A DNA stretch of 64,000 bases from assembly GCF_001665835.1 (NCBI RefSeq), contig NZ_LZSX01000089.1, forward strand, positions 124,001 through 188,000, written 5' to 3'. Of the stretch, positions 1 through 8,208 are shown piece by piece (the stretch's first letter is position 1; each line of letters begins with the position of its first letter). The DNA comes from Mycobacterium colombiense (GTDB lineage Bacteria; Actinomycetota; Actinomycetes; Mycobacteriales; Mycobacteriaceae). A program made the position numbers and the translations under genes. The notes under the pieces are model-generated. The model did no database searches, was not told the origin of the DNA, and was given only the letters and a program-made list of their open reading frames with translations.

Positions 1-935
1 TCGAGCTGGTCGACGGAGATGCCCTCACGGCCGAGCGCCTTCTTGATCGCGTTCGCCGGCTGCGACTGCAGGGTGGAGTCCGGTCCGGCCACCACTCCGT
101 GCGCGCCGATCTCGGCCAGCCAGGTCAGCCCCATTTCCTGGGCCTTGGCCTTGCTCATCACCACGACGGCGGCCGCACCATCGGAGATCTGGGAGGCCGA
201 ACCGGCGGTGATGGTGCCGTCGCGGCGGAATGCCGGCTTGAGGCCGGCCAGCGACTCGGCGGTGGTATTGGCCCGGATGCCCTCGTCCTCGGTGAACTGC
301 AGCGGGTCACCTTTGCGCTGCGGGATGTTGACCGGCACCACTTCGTCGGTGAAGACGCCGTCCTTCCACGCCGCGGCCGCCTTCTGGTGGGACCGCGCAG
401 CGAACTCGTCCTGCTCTTGTCGGGTGAATTTGTCGACGTCGTTGCGCTGCTCGGTGAGCGCGCCCATCGGCTGGTCGGTGAACACGTCGTGCAGGCCGTC
501 GTAGGCCATGTGGTCCAGCACCGTCACGTCGCCGTATTTGTAGCCCGAGCGGCTGTCCATCAGCAGGTGCGGCGCCTTGGTCATGGACTCCTGGCCGCCG
601 GCCACCACCACGTCGAACTCCCCGGCGCGAATGAGCTGGTCAGCCAGCGCGATGGAGTCAATGCCGGACAGACACATCTTGTTGATGGTCAGCGACGGAA
701 CATCCCAGCCGATGCCGGCCCCGACGGCCGCCTGACGCGCCGGCATCTGGCCGGCCCCGGCGGTCAGCACCTGGCCCATGATCACGTAGTCGACCGCGGC
801 GGCCGGCACGTTGGCCTTTTCCAGCGCGCCCGCGATCGCGATGGCCCCCAGATCGCTGGCGGAAAAGTCCTTCAGCGAACCCATCAATTTGCCGATGGGG
901 GTCCGTGCTCCAGCAACGATCACCGACGTCGTCAT
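1..935 (-). CDS. fadA4: acetyl-CoA acetyltransferase (thiolase), 3' end cut by window edge
   Basis: Thiolase that condenses or cleaves acyl-CoA/acetyl-CoA in the cytoplasm. The ATG at 935 opens a protein starting MTTSVIVAGARTPIGKLMG, a typical thiolase N-terminus. The nucleophilic cysteine is codon 88 (672-674) in the context NKMCLSG. About 311 codons are present; family members have about 390, so the C-terminal part with the His and second Cys lies outside the window. The gene is divergent from the methylmalonyl-CoA epimerase gene, with about 90 bp between the starts. This matches the fadA4/Rv1322A pairing of M. tuberculosis and suggests a shared role in propionate/branched-chain acyl-CoA handling (inference). 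The exact substrate cannot be read from the sequence. Confidence 0.93.
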   Translation of the reverse strand, partial: MTTSVIVAGARTPIGKLMGSLKDFSASDLGAIAIAGALEKANVPAAAVDYVIMGQVLTAGAGQMPARQAAVGAGIGWDVPSLTINKMCLSGIDSIALADQLIRAGEFDVVVAGGQESMTKAPHLLMDSRSGYKYGDVTVLDHMAYDGLHDVFTDQPMGALTEQRNDVDKFTRQEQDEFAARSHQKAAAAWKDGVFTDEVVPVNIPQRKGDPLQFTEDEGIRANTTAESLAGLKPAFRRDGTITAGSASQISDGAAAVVVMSKAKAQEMGLTWLAEIGAHGVVAGPDSTLQSQPANAIKKALGREGISVDQL

Positions 936-1027
936 GACTGTCTCCTAAGGCCTGCTAGGCGCTCCCTCGACGGCCGTTTCAGCCTCCCGGAGAAGCGCAA
1001 TCTTTGCCGCCAGGTTACCGTTATGTG

Positions 1028-1492
1028 ATGACGACCGATCAAGTTGACGCCCGTCAGATCCTGGCCACCTCACTGGTGACGGCGATCGATCACGTCGGCA
1101 TCGCAGTCGCCGACCTGGACGCCTCCATCGCCTGGTACCACGACACCCTCGGCATGATCCTGGTGCACGAGGAAGTCAACGAGGAGCAGGGAATCCGCGA
1201 AGCCATGCTGGCTGTGCGCGGCGCCCCGGCGGGCACCGCACAGATCCAGTTGATGGCCCCGATCGACGAGTCCTCGACGATCGCGAAGTTCATCGACAAA
1301 CGCGGTCCGGGCATCCAGCAGATGGCCGTTCGGGTGAGCGACCTCGACACCTTGGTCGAGCAGCTCCGCGAGCAGGGCGTGCGCCTGATCTACGACGCAC
1401 CCCGTCGCGGCACGGCAAACTCCCGGATCAACTTCATCCACCCCAAGGACGGCGGCGGAGTTCTGATCGAACTCGTCGAACCGGCCGCCTGA
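1028..1492 (+). CDS. methylmalonyl-CoA epimerase (VOC fold)
   Basis: Interconverts (2R)- and (2S)-methylmalonyl-CoA, linking propionyl-CoA carboxylation to methylmalonyl-CoA mutase. The 154-residue product contains paired VOC beta-alpha modules. The first begins IDHVGIAVADLDASIAWY, with the metal-ligand His at residue 22, and the C-terminal IELVEP supplies the usual metal Glu. The ATG at 1028 is chosen over an in-frame start at 1004 because the VOC domain and family length fit it better. The divergent neighbour is fadA4. The cobalamin adenosyltransferase at 17044, which serves B12-dependent mutases, is a functional partner elsewhere in the window. Confidence 0.9.
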   Translation: MTTDQVDARQILATSLVTAIDHVGIAVADLDASIAWYHDTLGMILVHEEVNEEQGIREAMLAVRGAPAGTAQIQLMAPIDESSTIAKFIDKRGPGIQQMAVRVSDLDTLVEQLREQGVRLIYDAPRRGTANSRINFIHPKDGGGVLIELVEPAA

Positions 1493-1502
1493 GACCGGGT
1501 AT

Positions 1503-1811
1503 TCACGACCACTTCCTGGTTGGACCGCGGGTAGCGCGGTTCGCCCAGCACGGCGTGTGCCAATGCCGGCGGTCCTCGACCTGACCGGCGCCTCCCCCGC
1601 GCGTCGAATCGATCGGCCACACCACCAGATGTGCTGAGCCGGAGCGTATTTCGTGATCGCAGCCGGGGCACCGATAGGTCTTGACCGCGCGGGCCGCCGG
1701 GACGGGACGGACCTCGTACTCGTGACCATCGGACCCGAGCTCCACCCGGCGCAGTGCCGGCGGCGGCGCCAACGGCCGCTGCCGGCGTGGCGGGGTACGG
1801 CGCCGAGCCAT
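1503..1811 (-). CDS. conserved mycobacterial hypothetical with zinc-ribbon-like cysteines
   Basis: A 102-residue Arg/Pro-rich basic protein with a central CPGCDHEI motif followed by H-x4-C (HWHTPC). This Cys/His pattern could bind one zinc ion. It corresponds by position and approximate length to Rv1322 of M. tuberculosis. The ATG at 1811 lies just downstream of the nucS stop (1834) on the same strand, so the two genes are probably co-transcribed. No function is known to me. The 3' end converges on the epimerase gene with a gap of only 10 bp. Confidence 0.75.
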   Translation of the reverse strand: MARRRTPPRRQRPLAPPPALRRVELGSDGHEYEVRPVPAARAVKTYRCPGCDHEIRSGSAHLVVWPIDSTRGGGAGQVEDRRHWHTPCWANRATRGPTRKWS

Positions 1812-1833
1812 GCGGTCAGTTTAGTGCGGACCC

Positions 1834-2514
1834 TCAGAACAGCCGGTATTCGTCGCTATCCATCCCGCGCATCTTGTCGTAATCCAATGTCAGACAACGG
1901 ATTCCGCGATCGGTGGCCAGTGTGCGGGCCTGGGGTTTGATCTGCTGAGCGGCGAACACCCCCTTGACCGGAGCGAGCACGGTGTCGCGGTTGAGCAGCT
2001 CCAGATACCGGGTGAGCTGCTCGACGCCGTCGATCTCGCCGCGTCGCTTGATCTCCACCGCCACCGAGCCACCGAATTCGTCGCGGCAGAGCAGGTCGAC
2101 GGGCCCGATGGCAGTCATGTACTCGCGGCGAACCAGCGTGTATCCCTCGCCCAGCAGTTGCACGTGCTCGGCGAGCAGGGCCTGCAGGTGCGCCTCGACG
2201 CCGTCCTTGACCAGCCCGGGATCGACGCCGAGCTCGTGGCTGGAGTCGTGTTCGATCTCCTCGACGGTGATGCGCAGCTGTTCGCCGGCCTTGTTCTCGA
2301 CCACCCACACCGGGGACTCATCGCCGGGTTCCTCGGTCAGCCAGCAGGGCGGGCTCATCCAATTCAGCGGCTTGTAGGCGCGGTCGTCGGCGTGCACACT
2401 GACCGATCCATCCGCCTTGAACAGCAGCAACCTGCGCGCCGAGGGTAGATGCGCGGTGAGCCGGCCGACATAGTCAACGGTGCATTGAGCGATCACTAGA
2501 CGCACCCGATTCAC
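1834..2514 (-). CDS. nucS: mismatch-specific endonuclease NucS (EndoMS)
   Basis: Actinobacterial NucS cuts both strands at G/T, G/G and T/T mismatches and provides mismatch repair in bacteria that lack MutS/MutL. The 226-residue product has the N-terminal DNA-binding/dimer domain (RLVIAQCTVDYVGRLTAHL) and a C-terminal PD-(D/E)xK nuclease with GPVDLLCRDE...VAVEIKRRG. The C-terminus ends in DEYRLF, consistent with the short terminal beta-clamp-contact motif proposed for the family. GTG at 2514 gives the family length; a GTG at 2505 is also possible. The antisense frame stays open far upstream, but only this part matches the family. It is divergent from the adenylate cyclase gene with a 36 bp gap, so the promoters must be compact. 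Confidence 0.95.
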   Translation of the reverse strand: MNRVRLVIAQCTVDYVGRLTAHLPSARRLLLFKADGSVSVHADDRAYKPLNWMSPPCWLTEEPGDESPVWVVENKAGEQLRITVEEIEHDSSHELGVDPGLVKDGVEAHLQALLAEHVQLLGEGYTLVRREYMTAIGPVDLLCRDEFGGSVAVEIKRRGEIDGVEQLTRYLELLNRDTVLAPVKGVFAAQQIKPQARTLATDRGIRCLTLDYDKMRGMDSDEYRLF

Positions 2515-2550
2515 CTTAGAGCGTGGCCGACAACATAGGCTGACGCCACC

Positions 2551-4170
2551 ATGTTGGCCAACAAGTCCATGGCACAACGAATAGGTCGGGTGCTCGAGCG
2601 GGTCACCCGTCAGAGCGGCCGTCTGCCGGAGACGCCCGCCTACGGCTCCCTGCTGCTCGGAAGGGTGTCGGAAAGCCAAAGTCGTCGCCGGGTACGCATC
2701 CAGATCATCATGACCGTGATGGTTCTGGGAGCGAACCTGATCGGGATCGGCGCGGGGCTGATCTTGGTGACCGTCGCCATCCCCGTACCGAGTATTTTCG
2801 ACGACGCACCGGCGTGGATCACCTTCGGGGCCGCACCGGCCTACATCGTCCTGGCGGCGACGCTGGGCACCTTTTGGATCACCCGCAGAACTGTGCTCGC
2901 GTTGCGCTGGGCGATCGAGGAGCGCACTCCGACTCCCGAGGACGAGCGCAACACCTTCATCGCTCCGTGGCGAATCGCCTTGGTCGACCTCGTTTTGTGG
3001 GGAATCGGAGCGGTGCTTTATACGCTCCTCTACGGCCTGGTCAACACGATGTTCATCCCGCGGTTCCTGTTCGGGGTGAGCTTCTGCGGTGTTCTGGTGG
3101 CTACCGCCAGCTATCTGCTCGCCGAGTTCGCATTGCGTCCGGTAGCCGCTCAGGCCCTCGAGGCGGGGCCGCCGCCGCGGCGACTGGCGTCGGGGATCAT
3201 GGGCCGAACCATGGTGGTGTGGTTTCTCGGTTCGGGCGTTCCCGTCATCGGCATCGCGCTCCTGGCGTTTTTTGAGATATGGCTGAACAATCTCACCGAA
3301 ACCCAGTTCGCGGTCGGTGTGCTGATCGTGTCGACGGCCGCACTGATTTTTGGATGCGCCCTGATGTGGATCCTGGCCTGGCTCACCGCGACTCCGGTGC
3401 GAGTGGTCCGGGCTGCGCTGAGGCGTGTCGAGCGGGGCGACTTGCGCGGGGACTTGGTGGTATTCGACGGCACGGAACTCGGCGAGCTGCAACGGGGTTT
3501 CAACGCGATGGTCGACGGCCTGCGGGAACGCGAACGCGTGCGCGACCTGTTCGGTCGCCACGTCGGCCGCGAAGTAGCCCTGGCTGCAGAACGCGAGCGG
3601 CCGAAGCTGGGTGGCGAAGAACGCCATGTCGCCGTCGTCTTCATCGACATCGTCGGCTCCACGCAGTTGGTGACCAACAAGCGCCCGGCCGAAGTCGTCA
3701 GTGTGCTCAACCAGTTCTTCGCCATCGTCGTCGAGGAAGTAGATCGACATCACGGACTGGTCAACAAGTTCGAAGGCGATGCGTCCCTGGCCATCTTCGG
3801 CGCGCCGAACCGTCTCGATTCTCCGGAGGACGAGGCGCTGGCCGCCGCCCGCTGCATTACCGAGCGACTGGCCAATGAGATGTCCGAACTCTCGGCCGGT
3901 ATCGGCGTGGCGGCCGGTCAAGCCGTCGCCGGAAACGTCGGCGCCAGGGAACGTTTCGAGTACACCGTGATCGGCGAACCGGTCAACGAAGCCGCCCGGC
4001 TGTGCGAACTGGCCAAGTCCCGCCCGAGCCGGATGCTCGCGACGGCCGGCGCCATCGAGGGCGCAGGTGAAAACGAGCGGGCGCGTTGGTCTTTGGGCGA
4101 CAGCGTGACCCTGCGCGGGCACGAGCGTCCCATCCGGCTGGCGTCGCCGGTCGTGCCGGTCGATGATTGA
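2551..4170 (+). CDS. membrane-bound class III adenylate cyclase with HAMP domain
   Basis: Makes cAMP from ATP at the inner face of the membrane. The 539 residues hold about six membrane segments (roughly 50-78, 88-110, 145-165, 172-192, 220-243, 252-280), a HAMP linker (about 280-330) and a catalytic domain (about 355-530). Metal Asp residues are D366 in FIDIVGST and D410 in NKFEGD, with the adenine-selecting Lys in NKFEGD. The transition-state Asn/Arg pair lies in PVNEAARL. This is the Rv1318c/Rv1319c/Rv1320c type; M. tuberculosis has three adjacent copies and here there is one. The ATG at 2551 gives a full N-terminus. It is divergent from nucS. Confidence 0.92.
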   Translation: MLANKSMAQRIGRVLERVTRQSGRLPETPAYGSLLLGRVSESQSRRRVRIQIIMTVMVLGANLIGIGAGLILVTVAIPVPSIFDDAPAWITFGAAPAYIVLAATLGTFWITRRTVLALRWAIEERTPTPEDERNTFIAPWRIALVDLVLWGIGAVLYTLLYGLVNTMFIPRFLFGVSFCGVLVATASYLLAEFALRPVAAQALEAGPPPRRLASGIMGRTMVVWFLGSGVPVIGIALLAFFEIWLNNLTETQFAVGVLIVSTAALIFGCALMWILAWLTATPVRVVRAALRRVERGDLRGDLVVFDGTELGELQRGFNAMVDGLRERERVRDLFGRHVGREVALAAERERPKLGGEERHVAVVFIDIVGSTQLVTNKRPAEVVSVLNQFFAIVVEEVDRHHGLVNKFEGDASLAIFGAPNRLDSPEDEALAAARCITERLANEMSELSAGIGVAAGQAVAGNVGARERFEYTVIGEPVNEAARLCELAKSRPSRMLATAGAIEGAGENERARWSLGDSVTLRGHERPIRLASPVVPVDD

Positions 4171-4229
4171 TATCGAGCCGAAATGGGTACAGCGACAAGG
4201 AACTTGACCCCTCAGAGATTGGCTTTGAG

Positions 4230-4604
4230 ATGACCGGTAGTGGAACTGCCCGCCGTGTTTCGGTCGCCGCGGGAATCGCCGCGGCGATTGCCCTGAGTTC
4301 ATTGTCCGCGGGATGCTCGAGCAACAACAACAAGAGCCCCAGCACCTCGACCGTCACCACCACCGTCACGACGCCGGCGAGCGTCACGACGACGGCTCCG
4401 TCGGCACCGGGGACAGGCGGCCCGGGTGGCGGTGGACCCGGCGTCGGACCGGGTGGCGCCACCACCGCCGGGCCGGGCGGATCGGGCGCCGGCGCCGGAC
4501 CCGGTGGGGCCAGCGCGGGCGTGCCGGGCGCCGGGGCTTCCGCCGGACCGGGCGGCGCGGGAGCATGCGCCGGCGGCGTGTGCGTCGGGACGCCTCCCGG
4601 CTGA
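4230..4604 (+). CDS. small Gly/Pro/Ala-rich lipoprotein
   Basis: A 124-residue predicted lipoprotein. An Arg-Arg n-region and hydrophobic stretch lead to a lipobox LSAGC with the acylated Cys at residue 29, followed by a Ser/Asn/Thr linker and a long low-complexity tail of GPGG/AGAG repeats ending in a short Cys-containing segment. The ATG at 4230 puts the signal peptide at the right place; an upstream in-frame ATG at 4167 would add 21 residues that do not look like a signal. It follows the cyclase gene by 59 bp on the same strand. No catalytic domain is visible; it may act as a cell-envelope spacer or surface protein (inference). Confidence 0.7.
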   Translation: MTGSGTARRVSVAAGIAAAIALSSLSAGCSSNNNKSPSTSTVTTTVTTPASVTTTAPSAPGTGGPGGGGPGVGPGGATTAGPGGSGAGAGPGGASAGVPGAGASAGPGGAGACAGGVCVGTPPG

Positions 4605-4629
4605 TTGCGGGGCTAGCGCAGCGGGTGGG

Positions 4630-5865
4630 TCACTGAGCGGTGGCCATCGACCCGGCGAAGCTATTGGCGCGGGATCCGTTCTCCCGCACCAACAGTGCGA
4701 CGAGCAGCGAGCCGGCCACGAGCAGCCCGCCGACAAACCACGTCGTCGCCGACCAGGCGCCAGCGGCGTAGACGAAACCGCCCAGCGCGCCGGCCACCGA
4801 CCCGCCCAGGTAGTAACTGAACAAATACAGCGCGGACGCCTCGGCGCGGTCCCGGTGCGCGACCGCGCCCACCCAGCCACTGGCAACGGTGTGCGCGGCG
4901 AAGAATCCACCGGTGAACACGCCCACACCGATGACGATCACGACCAGTGCATGCGGGACGGTGAGCAGGAGGCCGGTCACGGTGATCGGCAACGCGGCGC
5001 CCAGCACGAACCAGCGCCCCCTGCGGTCCGCGAGCCGCCCCGCCACGACCGACGTCCATGTTCCCACGAGATACAGGACGAACAGCAGGCCGACCACCGA
5101 GGACGCCAATCCGAAGGGCTGCTCGGTCAGCCGGTAGCCCAGGTAGTTGTAGACCGTGACGAATCCCCCCATCAGCACCGAGCCCAACCCGAACAGCTTC
5201 AGCAACACGGGGTTTCGCGCATGCGCGGCAAGGTTGTGCATGGTGGCCCGCACACTCGCCGCCTTCGGGGTGAAGAATTGCGACCTGGGCACCAGGAGCG
5301 CGAATACGGCCGTGCCGGCCAATGTCGTCGCGGAGCACGCCAGCAGCGCGACCCGCCAATTGCTGACGTCGACGACCAGCGAGGGCACGATCCGCCCGGC
5401 CAGCCCGCCCACCGTGGTCCCGGCAACGTAGCGGCCCATCGCCGAACCGAGCGACGAGGCGTGCACCTCTTCGGCGAGGAAAGCCATGGCGACCGCGGGT
5501 ATGCCGGCGAGCGCGACGCCATGCAGCGCGCGCCCCGCGAGCAGCACGCCGAGCGTGGGGCTCAACGGCAGCAGCAGCCCGATGACGCTGGACGCTATCC
5601 CCGAGGCGAGCATCACGGTGATGCGCCCGTATCGCTCGGAGAGCACGCTCGCCGGGATGATCGACAGCGCCAGCATCCCCGTCGTCAGTGAGACCGTCAA
5701 CGCCGCGGTTGCCGGGGTGATTCGATAACTCGCCGACAACGCCGGCAGCAGGGCCTGCGTGCAGTACATCGCGGCGAAACTGGCCAGGCCGGCGCCGTAG
5801 AGCGCGGCCGTCATTCGCCGGTATCCCTTGCTTCCCGCTTGATGCGCGACGACGGCCTGAGGCAT
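4630..5865 (-). CDS. MFS transporter, YnfM-like drug/sugar efflux type
   Basis: A 12-TM major facilitator superfamily transporter of about 411 residues that probably exports small molecules by proton antiport. The N-terminal half carries the loop-2/3 motif around LSERYGRI and the second half has the equivalent GRLADRRGRW. ATG at 5865 is chosen; a TTG at 5895 and an internal ATG at 5814 are alternatives. It is divergent from a LysR-type regulator, the same arrangement as ynfM/ynfL in E. coli, so the regulator probably controls this gene. The substrate is unknown. The 3' end is close to the end of the convergent lipoprotein gene. Confidence 0.87.
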   Translation of the reverse strand: MPQAVVAHQAGSKGYRRMTAALYGAGLASFAAMYCTQALLPALSASYRITPATAALTVSLTTGMLALSIIPASVLSERYGRITVMLASGIASSVIGLLLPLSPTLGVLLAGRALHGVALAGIPAVAMAFLAEEVHASSLGSAMGRYVAGTTVGGLAGRIVPSLVVDVSNWRVALLACSATTLAGTAVFALLVPRSQFFTPKAASVRATMHNLAAHARNPVLLKLFGLGSVLMGGFVTVYNYLGYRLTEQPFGLASSVVGLLFVLYLVGTWTSVVAGRLADRRGRWFVLGAALPITVTGLLLTVPHALVVIVIGVGVFTGGFFAAHTVASGWVGAVAHRDRAEASALYLFSYYLGGSVAGALGGFVYAAGAWSATTWFVGGLLVAGSLLVALLVRENGSRANSFAGSMATAQ

Positions 5866-5954
5866 AGCAATGATGCTTCGCGCCGCGGCTGTCAAAAGGA
5901 AATGAATTAATTCGCGGTTTACGATGCATTAAACACATAAGCAGAGGTGACGGG
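5866..5954. promoter_or_regulatory. divergent MFS/LysR control region
   Basis: An 89 bp AT-rich gap, unlike the GC-rich surroundings. It contains a perfect 10 bp palindrome GAATTAATTC at 5904-5913 and several T-N11-A spacings around ATGCATTAAAC. LysR regulators usually bind such T-N11-A dyads between themselves and a divergent target. This is a prediction from architecture only. Confidence 0.5.
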
Positions 5955-6869
5955 ATGGCGGACGGTGACTACGAGTGGTTCATCACACTCGCGGAGCTGC
6001 AACACGTCACGTCGGCGGCCGAGCAGCTTCATGTCGCACAGCCGACGCTGACGCGGATGCTGGCGCGCCTGGAACAGCAGGTGGGGGTGTCGCTGTTCGA
6101 TCGCCACGGCAGGAGGCTGTCCCTCAACACCTACGGCCGGATCTTCTACGAGCACGCGCGGCGGGCCCAGCTGGAGCTCGATTCTGCCAGGCGCGCGATC
6201 GAGGACCTGACGAATCCGGCCGTCAGCGAGATCCGGTTGGGCTTTCTGAGCTCGTTCGGGTCAACCGTGGTGCCGCGCTTGATCGCGAGATTCGGGGAGT
6301 CGTCGCCGCGAGTGACCTTCACGCTCGAGGAGGGGGCCGCCGAATCGATCGGCGATCGCGTGCAGTCCGGCGTTGTCGACATCGGAGTGGTGTCACCGCG
6401 TCCGCGCAAACGAACTCTGGCCTGGCGCAGCCTGTTTCGCCAGCGCCTCGGTGTCGCCGTTCCAGACGATCACCGATTTTCGGACGGCACGGCGGTATCC
6501 ATGGCCGATCTGGCCGACGAACCGTTCGTGACCATGCACCTCGGATTCGGCATGCGTCGACTGCTCGACGAGCTTTGCGCCGCCGCGCAATTCCGGCCCC
6601 GGATCGGCTTGGAAGCGCCGAATCTCACGACGGTCGCGGGCCTGGTCGCCGCCGGCCTGGGCGTCAGCCTGGTGCCCATCGACGGCAGCGAGTACGTACC
6701 GGGGGTGCGCGTGCTGCGGCTGGCCGACGCCGACGCCTATCGCGATGTGGGCATGATCTGGAATTCCGATCGGCCGCTGTCTCGCTCAGCACGGGACTTC
6801 ATCGCGGCCGCCGCGGCCGCCGAGCACCACGAGATGCGGCCCCGGACAATCCCTCCCGCAGGACGCTAG
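5955..6869 (+). CDS. LysR-family transcriptional regulator
   Basis: A 304-residue LTTR. The winged HTH occupies residues 5-65 (FITLAELQHVTSAAEQLHVA...LEQQVGVSLFDRHGRR), followed by a helical linker and a periplasmic-binding-protein-like effector domain (about 90-295). The ATG at 5955 is preceded by AGAGGTGACGGG, a usable ribosome-binding site. Its neighbour on the other strand is the MFS exporter, and LTTRs commonly activate such divergent genes upon binding a small ligand and repress their own gene. The ligand is not recognisable. The next gene downstream is convergent. Confidence 0.92.
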   Translation: MADGDYEWFITLAELQHVTSAAEQLHVAQPTLTRMLARLEQQVGVSLFDRHGRRLSLNTYGRIFYEHARRAQLELDSARRAIEDLTNPAVSEIRLGFLSSFGSTVVPRLIARFGESSPRVTFTLEEGAAESIGDRVQSGVVDIGVVSPRPRKRTLAWRSLFRQRLGVAVPDDHRFSDGTAVSMADLADEPFVTMHLGFGMRRLLDELCAAAQFRPRIGLEAPNLTTVAGLVAAGLGVSLVPIDGSEYVPGVRVLRLADADAYRDVGMIWNSDRPLSRSARDFIAAAAAAEHHEMRPRTIPPAGR

Positions 6870-6909
6870 AGCGCGACGTCGTGACCGCGCCGGGATGGCG
6901 AATGCCGAC

Positions 6910-7983
6910 TCAGACGGCGATCTGGTGATGGCGGGTCTGGTTACCCCCACACCGCTTCGCTTCGTACATCGCGGTGTCGGCGTGGGCGACCAACTGGTGA
7001 AACGCGTGCTCGGCATATTCCGAGACGACGCTGCCCAACGCCAGGGTGGCGATTCCGACGCTGGCGGTCACCGCAGCGTTCACCGCGGCCACGGCGTCAC
7101 AGAGCTGTCGGCCCCAGGAGAGCAGTTGCTCGGTCGTCACGATGTCGGCGACCAGGAATTCCTCCCCGCCGACGCGACCGACGACGGAGGTCTCGCCGGA
7201 TGCGGTGGTCAGGGTGCCCGCCACCGCTATGAGCGCCTCGTCGCCGGCGGCGTGCCCGCGGGTGTCGTTGAGCTCTTTGAAGCGGTCCAGATCGACCATG
7301 GCCACCGCCAGGTGCATGTGATGGCCGCCGGCGAGCATGCGGCCCACGATCGCCCGGTCGCAGGCCCTCCGATTCAGCAGCCCGGTCAGCGGGTCGCGGT
7401 TGGCGCGTAGGAGGTCGAGCCACAGCGCCCGCACCACGACCTGGATAGCGAGCGGGACGACCACGTTGAGTTCTAGCACCAGGAAGTAGCCGGTGAAGGC
7501 CAGCACCGCCTGTCCGGTAGCGGCCAGGCGCACCGCTTGCCAGGCCGCGATCGCGCAGGCCATGAAGAAGTTCAGCGCCATGAGCCTGGCCGTGTGGAAG
7601 AACGCGATGTAGCCACCCGTCACCGCCATCGCCGAACATGCCATCAGCCCGATGAGCGGCTGAGGTTGCCACAGGCAACCGCCGCCGATGGATACGGCCC
7701 CGGTCATGATGTAGAAAACGGACTGGCGCCGGGTAGGCCACCCGGTCAACCACAGCGCCGTCATGCCCAGCCCGAGGATGGCGGCCACGACCGAAACCGT
7801 CAGTGCCAGCCGCGGATACATCGGGGTCGGTCCGTACAAAACGTTGACTGGCACCAGCACCAGAGAGGCCGCCACCACGGCCAAAACCCTGCGGGTGGGG
7901 GTGCTGAGCCCGTGGGCCTGCAAATAGCCTGTCAGCCAGTCGAAATGGTCGTCTTGGCCCCACCAAGTCGCCAGCCACGTCAT
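6910..7983 (-). CDS. membrane-bound GGDEF diguanylate cyclase
   Basis: Predicted to make c-di-GMP. The 357 residues carry about six N-terminal membrane helices (32-190), an integral-membrane sensor of MASE-like layout, then a GGDEF domain starting RDPLTGLLNRR (196-206), with DLDRFK at 231-236 and the active-site signature GGEEF at 272-276. No RxxD inhibitory site is present at the usual position five residues before the signature (GETS lies there), so product inhibition may be absent. There is no EAL domain. The gene is monocistronic, with LysR converging on one side and the divergent alkA gene 225 bp away on the other. Confidence 0.9.
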   Translation of the reverse strand: MTWLATWWGQDDHFDWLTGYLQAHGLSTPTRRVLAVVAASLVLVPVNVLYGPTPMYPRLALTVSVVAAILGLGMTALWLTGWPTRRQSVFYIMTGAVSIGGGCLWQPQPLIGLMACSAMAVTGGYIAFFHTARLMALNFFMACAIAAWQAVRLAATGQAVLAFTGYFLVLELNVVVPLAIQVVVRALWLDLLRANRDPLTGLLNRRACDRAIVGRMLAGGHHMHLAVAMVDLDRFKELNDTRGHAAGDEALIAVAGTLTTASGETSVVGRVGGEEFLVADIVTTEQLLSWGRQLCDAVAAVNAAVTASVGIATLALGSVVSEYAEHAFHQLVAHADTAMYEAKRCGGNQTRHHQIAV

Positions 7984-8208
7984 TCGTTCGCCTTTCCCCG
8001 AACTCGCTCGCCCCGTCGAGTCACACCACCAGAGTCAGTGAGCCGGATCACAGTAAATACCATTGAGCGCGGTAAATATCTCGAATCGACGAGAAATCCG
8101 CGCGGGATGGCGAGCCATCCCACGGCCCGATTCCTCGCCTCAGGCCCATCCCACGACGATGTCGCTTTTCCGCCAGTTTTGTCGGTGGGCGGGTGTAAGT
8201 CTGGAACC

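Noticed and set aside
1834..4302. An 822-codon minus-strand frame through the adenylate cyclase gene
   Set aside because: Only its C-terminal 226 codons are NucS; the rest is the antisense of the cyclase gene.
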